Positions 41,220 through 43,691 of a stretch of 43,691 nucleotides of DNA are shown one piece after another. Both the position numbers and the translations under genes were made by a program. Under the pieces are notes generated by a model. The model made no database searches, had not been told where the DNA came from, and worked only from the letters and a program-made list of their open reading frames with translations. Positions within the stretch are counted from its first letter, which is position 1. Each line of letters begins with the position of its first letter. Origin of the DNA: JBBQDZ01 sp038237515 (GTDB lineage: Bacteria > Actinomycetota > Thermoleophilia > Gaiellales > Gaiellaceae). Where the stretch lies: the NCBI GenBank assembly GCA_038237515.1, contig JBBRYP010000030.1:1-43691 (forward strand), given 5' to 3'.

Positions 41220-41983
41220 ATGCACGAGGCGGAGGCGAAGCACTATCTGCGAAACGGCCGGGAGACTGCGCCGGCCGCGCGTGAGGCGCTCGAGTGGGCA
41301 GGCGAGACCCAGGCGCAGATGGTCGACCTGAAGTTCTGCGACCTGCTCGGGACGTGGCAGCACGTGACGCTCCCGCTGTCTGGACTCGACGAGTCGCGTT
41401 CGACGAAGGCCTCGGCTTCGACGGCTCGTCGATCCGCGGCTGGCAGGGCATCTCCGAGTCGGACATGCTCCTGATGCCGCAGGCGGAGACGGCCATCCTC
41501 GATCCGTTCACGGAGGCGCCAACGCTCTCGCTTCTCTGCGAGATCGCGGACCCTGTCTCGAGGGAACCGTACGCGCGCGACCCGCGCCGAATCGCCCGCC
41601 GTGCAGAGGAGTACCTGCGCGAGACCGGAATCGCCGACGCCGCCTACTTCGGCCCCGAATGCGAGTTCTTCGTCCTCGACGAGGTCAGCTATGAGCTCGG
41701 GCCGAACCGCGCCCACTACCTCGTCGACTCGGGCGAGGGCCACTGGAACTCGGGCAAGCCCGGCCTCGGCTACACGATTCGGGAGAAGGAAGGCTACTTC
41801 CCGCCCGCGCCGCACGACACGCTGCACGACCTTCGAACGCGCATGGTCCTGACGCTCGAGCGGCTCGGGATCTTCTCGGAGGATCTGATCCGGACGTGGG
41901 TCGACTGCAAGCGCGAGCACGAGGTGGACGTCGTGCGCCTCCGCCCCCACCCCGGCGAGTTCGGCCTGTACTTCGATTGCTGA
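41220..41983 (+). pseudogene. Glutamine synthetase type I, frameshifted and truncated
   Basis: The start is ATG 41220 with a good ribosome site. The first 57 codons (to L-S-G-L-D-E-S) continue in another frame as A-F-D-E-G-L-G-F-D-G-S-S-I-R-G-W, so one base is gained or lost near 41392-41396. Metal-site F-G-P-E-C-E-F-F-V follows. Homology ends near 41871 after V-L-T-L-E-R-L-G-I, and the C-terminal half of the enzyme (ATP site and catalytic loops) is missing. The last 37 codons (F-S-E-D-L-I-R-T-W-V-D-C-K onward) look like the tail of another gene joined by a deletion. It is distant from the intact glnA at 33176, so it is a paralogue and not a recent copy. Confidence 0.82.
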
Positions 41984-42494
41984 CGGCGACTGCTTCCCGC
42001 CTGACGCTCGACCTGCGGGCCATGCGCGCGCGAGACTGGCCCGCGGTCGCTCGCATCTACGAGGAGGGGATCGAGACGCGCCAGGCGACCTTCGAGACCG
42101 TGCGCCCACCTGGGAGGAGTGGGACCGGGAGCATCTTCGCGAGCACCGGCTGCTGGCGACCTTTCGCAACGACGTCGTTGGGTGGGCGGCGCTGTCGCTG
42201 TACTCAGGACGCTCTGCATATGCAGGCGTCGCCGAGGACAGCGTCTACGTCGCGGCCGGCGCCCGCGGGCGCGGAGTCGGCCGCGCGTTGCTCCGCGAGC
42301 TCGTGGCGAGCTCCCAGCGCGCTGGGATCTGGACGCTCCAGGCAGGGATCTTCCCGGAGAACCGCTCCAGCCTCCGCCTCCACCACGGCTGCGGATTTCG
42401 CACCGTCGGGCTCCGCGAGCGGCTGGGTCGGCTCGACGGCGAGTGGAGAGACGTCCTGCTGCTGGAGCGGCGAAGCCCGGTGGCAGGGCGGTAA
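41977..42494 (+). pseudogene. Phosphinothricin-type GNAT N-acetyltransferase, single frameshift
   Basis: The frame begins at TTG 41977, overlapping the preceding stop (ATG 42022 is an alternative). It reads L-D-L-R-A-M-R-A-R-D-W-P-A-V-A-R-I-Y-E-E-G-I. Near 42106 one base seems lost, and the match continues in another frame as W-E-E-W-D-R-E-H, then V-Y-V-A-A-G-A-R-G-R-G-V-G-R-A-L-L (acetyl-CoA motif) and F-P-E-N-R-S-S-L-R-L-H. Repaired length would be about 172 aa, normal for the Pat/Bar group, which acetylates glutamine synthetase inhibitors or methionine analogues. The frameshift could be a sequencing error. Everything else looks functional. Confidence 0.78.
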
Positions 42495-42806
42495 GGCGCT
42501 CGTCCGCTCCCACCACGTCCTGGGACAGACCCCGGACGTGCGGAGAACCACCTCGGCGTTGAAGGACCAGCCGTTGGTATGCACGAGCCGGAAGGCGAGT
42601 TGCACGTGCCCGGAGGGGGCGAAGGGGGGAACTCTGTTCCCCCTTGCAGCGGAGGCGAAGCCGCAGCGATAACTCCCCGAGTCGTGTAGGCCGCCGGGGG
42701 TCTCGGGGGGCGAGAGAGCCCCCCGGAAAGCGAAGCGATTCACTCGCCCCTGCACAGCCCGCCCTCCGCATCCCGGTGCAGCGCGCCGACGACGTAGCCT
42801 CCGCCC
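42495..42806. other. 312-bp gene-free gap with repeat remnants
   Basis: It holds the inverted third copy of the 17-bp motif (42519-42535) and repeat copy F in minus orientation (IR1 about 42622-42645). A G/C hairpin (about 42694-42725) may be a terminator. The promoter of the sulfurtransferase should lie in the last 80 bp. I see no gene. Confidence 0.55.
42622..42660 (-). repeat. Composite palindromic repeat, copy F (diverged)
   Basis: IR1 (AAGGGGGGAACTC / GTTCCCCCTT) is flanked on the minus strand by GCCCCCTCC, as in the other copies. IR2 is not clear. It is the weakest copy. Confidence 0.45.
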
Positions 42807-43538
42807 GTGCACTACCGCTTCGTCGATTGCCGCTACGAGCTCGGCGACGCCGGCCGTGGTCGAGCGCTCTACCTGAAAGGGCACATCCCGGGCGCCGCGT
42901 TCCTCGACCTCGACACTGAGCTCTCGGACGTGACCGTGCCCGACGCCGGCCGGCACCCGCTTCCGCGAGCCGAGGCGTTCTCGGAGGCAGCCGGGCGGGC
43001 CGGGATCGGCGCAGGCGTCTTCGTCGTCGCCTACGACCAGGGGATGACCGGCGGTGCGGCGAGGCTCTGGTGGCTGCTGCGCCACTTCGGCCACGAGGAG
43101 GTCGCCGTCCTTCGCGGCGGCATCGGCGTGTGGGCCGGCCCGCTACGCAGCGAGCCGGAGAACATTCAGGCGATGCGCTTCGAGGCTCGTGCGCGCAGCG
43201 GCGACACGATCGAGGCGGAAGAATTGCTGGCGCGCCTCGACGACCGCCGCCTGACGATCGTCGACGCGCGCTCGCCGGAGCGGCACCGCGGCGAGGTGGA
43301 GCCGCTCGATCCGGTCGCCGGCCACATCCCGGGCGCCGTCAACGTCCCCTACTCGTGGGCGACTCCGCCCCCGCCCGACCTGCTCGAGTCCGATGAGATC
43401 GCCGTCTACTGCGGCTCCGGCGTCACCGCTTGCGTCGACCTCCTCGCACTCCACGAAGCCGGGCGGCCGGATGCTCGGCTGTACCCCGGCTCGTGGAGCG
43501 AGTGGTCGACGCGCGGTCTGCCGACGGAACGCAGCTGA
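42807..43538 (+). CDS. Sulfurtransferase with two rhodanese domains
   Basis: The protein is 243 aa from GTG 42807. The N-terminal non-catalytic rhodanese domain (V-D-C-R-Y-E-L, G-H-I-P-G-A-A-F-L-D-L-D) and C-terminal catalytic domain (V-D-A-R-S-P-E-R-H-R-G, G-H-I-P-G-A-V-N-V-P-Y) are both present. Active-site Cys202 lies in Y-C-G-S-G-V-T-A-C, a C-G-S-G-V-T loop nearer to mercaptopyruvate sulfurtransferase than to thiosulfate C-R-K-G-V-T. It is about 40 residues shorter than most, and the start lacks the usual first strand, so the true start may be upstream or the N-terminus trimmed. It transfers sulfane sulfur to thiol acceptors or cyanide. Confidence 0.88.
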   Translation: MHYRFVDCRYELGDAGRGRALYLKGHIPGAAFLDLDTELSDVTVPDAGRHPLPRAEAFSEAAGRAGIGAGVFVVAYDQGMTGGAARLWWLLRHFGHEEVAVLRGGIGVWAGPLRSEPENIQAMRFEARARSGDTIEAEELLARLDDRRLTIVDARSPERHRGEVEPLDPVAGHIPGAVNVPYSWATPPPPDLLESDEIAVYCGSGVTACVDLLALHEAGRPDARLYPGSWSEWSTRGLPTERS

Positions 43539-43541
43539 CTA

Positions 43542-43594
43542 GTGCGGCCCCTCATAACGTTCGACCGGAAACGAAGGGCAGGTGGAGGCCGCAC
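43542..43594. mobile_element. 53-bp inverted-repeat element 1, TA-flanked
   Basis: The ends are GTGCGGCC and GGCCGCAC, with TA at 43540-43541 and 43595-43596. The interior has AACGTTCG. It starts just after the sulfurtransferase stop. Length and ends equal those of element 2. Confidence 0.65.
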
Positions 43595-43638
43595 TACTCG
43601 GCCGCTTCGCGGCCGCCGGCCGCAGAGCGGTCGGAATA

Positions 43639-43691
43639 GTGCGGCGTCGGCGAACCCTCAGTTTCGAGCGAAACGTTGGGAGACGCCGCAC
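43639..43691. mobile_element. 53-bp inverted-repeat element 2, opposite orientation, at the window edge
   Basis: It begins GTGCGGCGTC after TA (43637-43638) and ends GACGCCGCAC on the last base, so the right TA would be the next two bases. Reversed, it aligns without gaps to element 1 over the whole 53 bp, with most bases matching and AACGTT in the same place. A 40-bp GC-rich spacer (43597-43636) separates the two. Confidence 0.62.

Noticed and set aside
43542..43691. Integron attC-type recombination sites
   Set aside because: Length and inverted symmetry were suggestive, but the RYYYAAC/GTTRRRY boxes are missing and TA flanks point to transposition.

Overview
The window is GC-rich DNA from an actinobacterium. 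The best fit is a soil or metagenomic Thermoleophilia-like lineage (Gaiellales/Solirubrobacterales). This is inferred from zwf-opcA pairing, an ANTAR response regulator with a HisKA_2 kinase, an MprAB-type system, many GTG/TTG starts and very few A/T-rich gaps. I see no rRNA, tRNA, CRISPR array or prophage. Both ends lie in mobile DNA: an ISAzo13-type transposase tail at the left, and two 53-bp inverted-repeat elements at the right, the second ending on the last base.

Region 1 (0.2-8 kb, minus strand) is a secretion/maturation locus. In transcription order it holds a lamin-tail-domain exported protein, a gingipain-type (C25) peptidase, a PqqD-domain protein with an internal export signal and a 31-residue tail with six cysteines, an HprK-like P-loop kinase, a second C25 peptidase, and a P-domain exported protein. 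The last four genes form a tight operon. This is the best candidate for an undescribed system: an RRE-fused Cys-rich peptide with a kinase and C25 proteases.

Region 2 (8-14 kb) has an amidase, a large exported FnIII-like protein, and a minus-strand trio: exported protein, ECF sigma factor, and DUF4349 protein with an anti-sigma-like layout. Region 3 (14.3-25.1 kb, minus) is a long pentose-phosphate operon: FGGY sugar kinase, tkt, rpiB, tal, a Phd antitoxin with a truncated PIN toxin, pgi, gnd, a hexapeptide acetyltransferase, a 162-bp MITE, zwf and opcA. It covers most of the oxidative and non-oxidative branches but shows no 6-phosphogluconolactonase or ribulose-phosphate epimerase.

Region 4 (25-32.6 kb) has an EamA transporter, an ABC-F ATPase, a SnoaL-like protein, a PdtaR/PdtaS-like system with a Nudix hydrolase between its genes, two small membrane proteins and a short orphan ORF. 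Region 5 (32.6-36.3 kb) has a 553-bp gap full of composite palindromic repeats, then glnA with a leader terminator, and an ABC-2 exporter. Region 6 (36.6-39.9 kb) has an MprAB-type two-component system followed by two paralogous exported helical proteins.

Region 7 (39.9-43.7 kb) is decaying DNA: a frameshifted IS630 element, a truncated glutamine synthetase pseudogene that keeps a leader RNA resembling that of glnA, a frameshifted phosphinothricin-type acetyltransferase, a sulfurtransferase and the terminal 53-bp elements. The IS630 copy, the MITE and the 53-bp elements all end in GTGC/GCAC next to TA, which suggests one transposition family.
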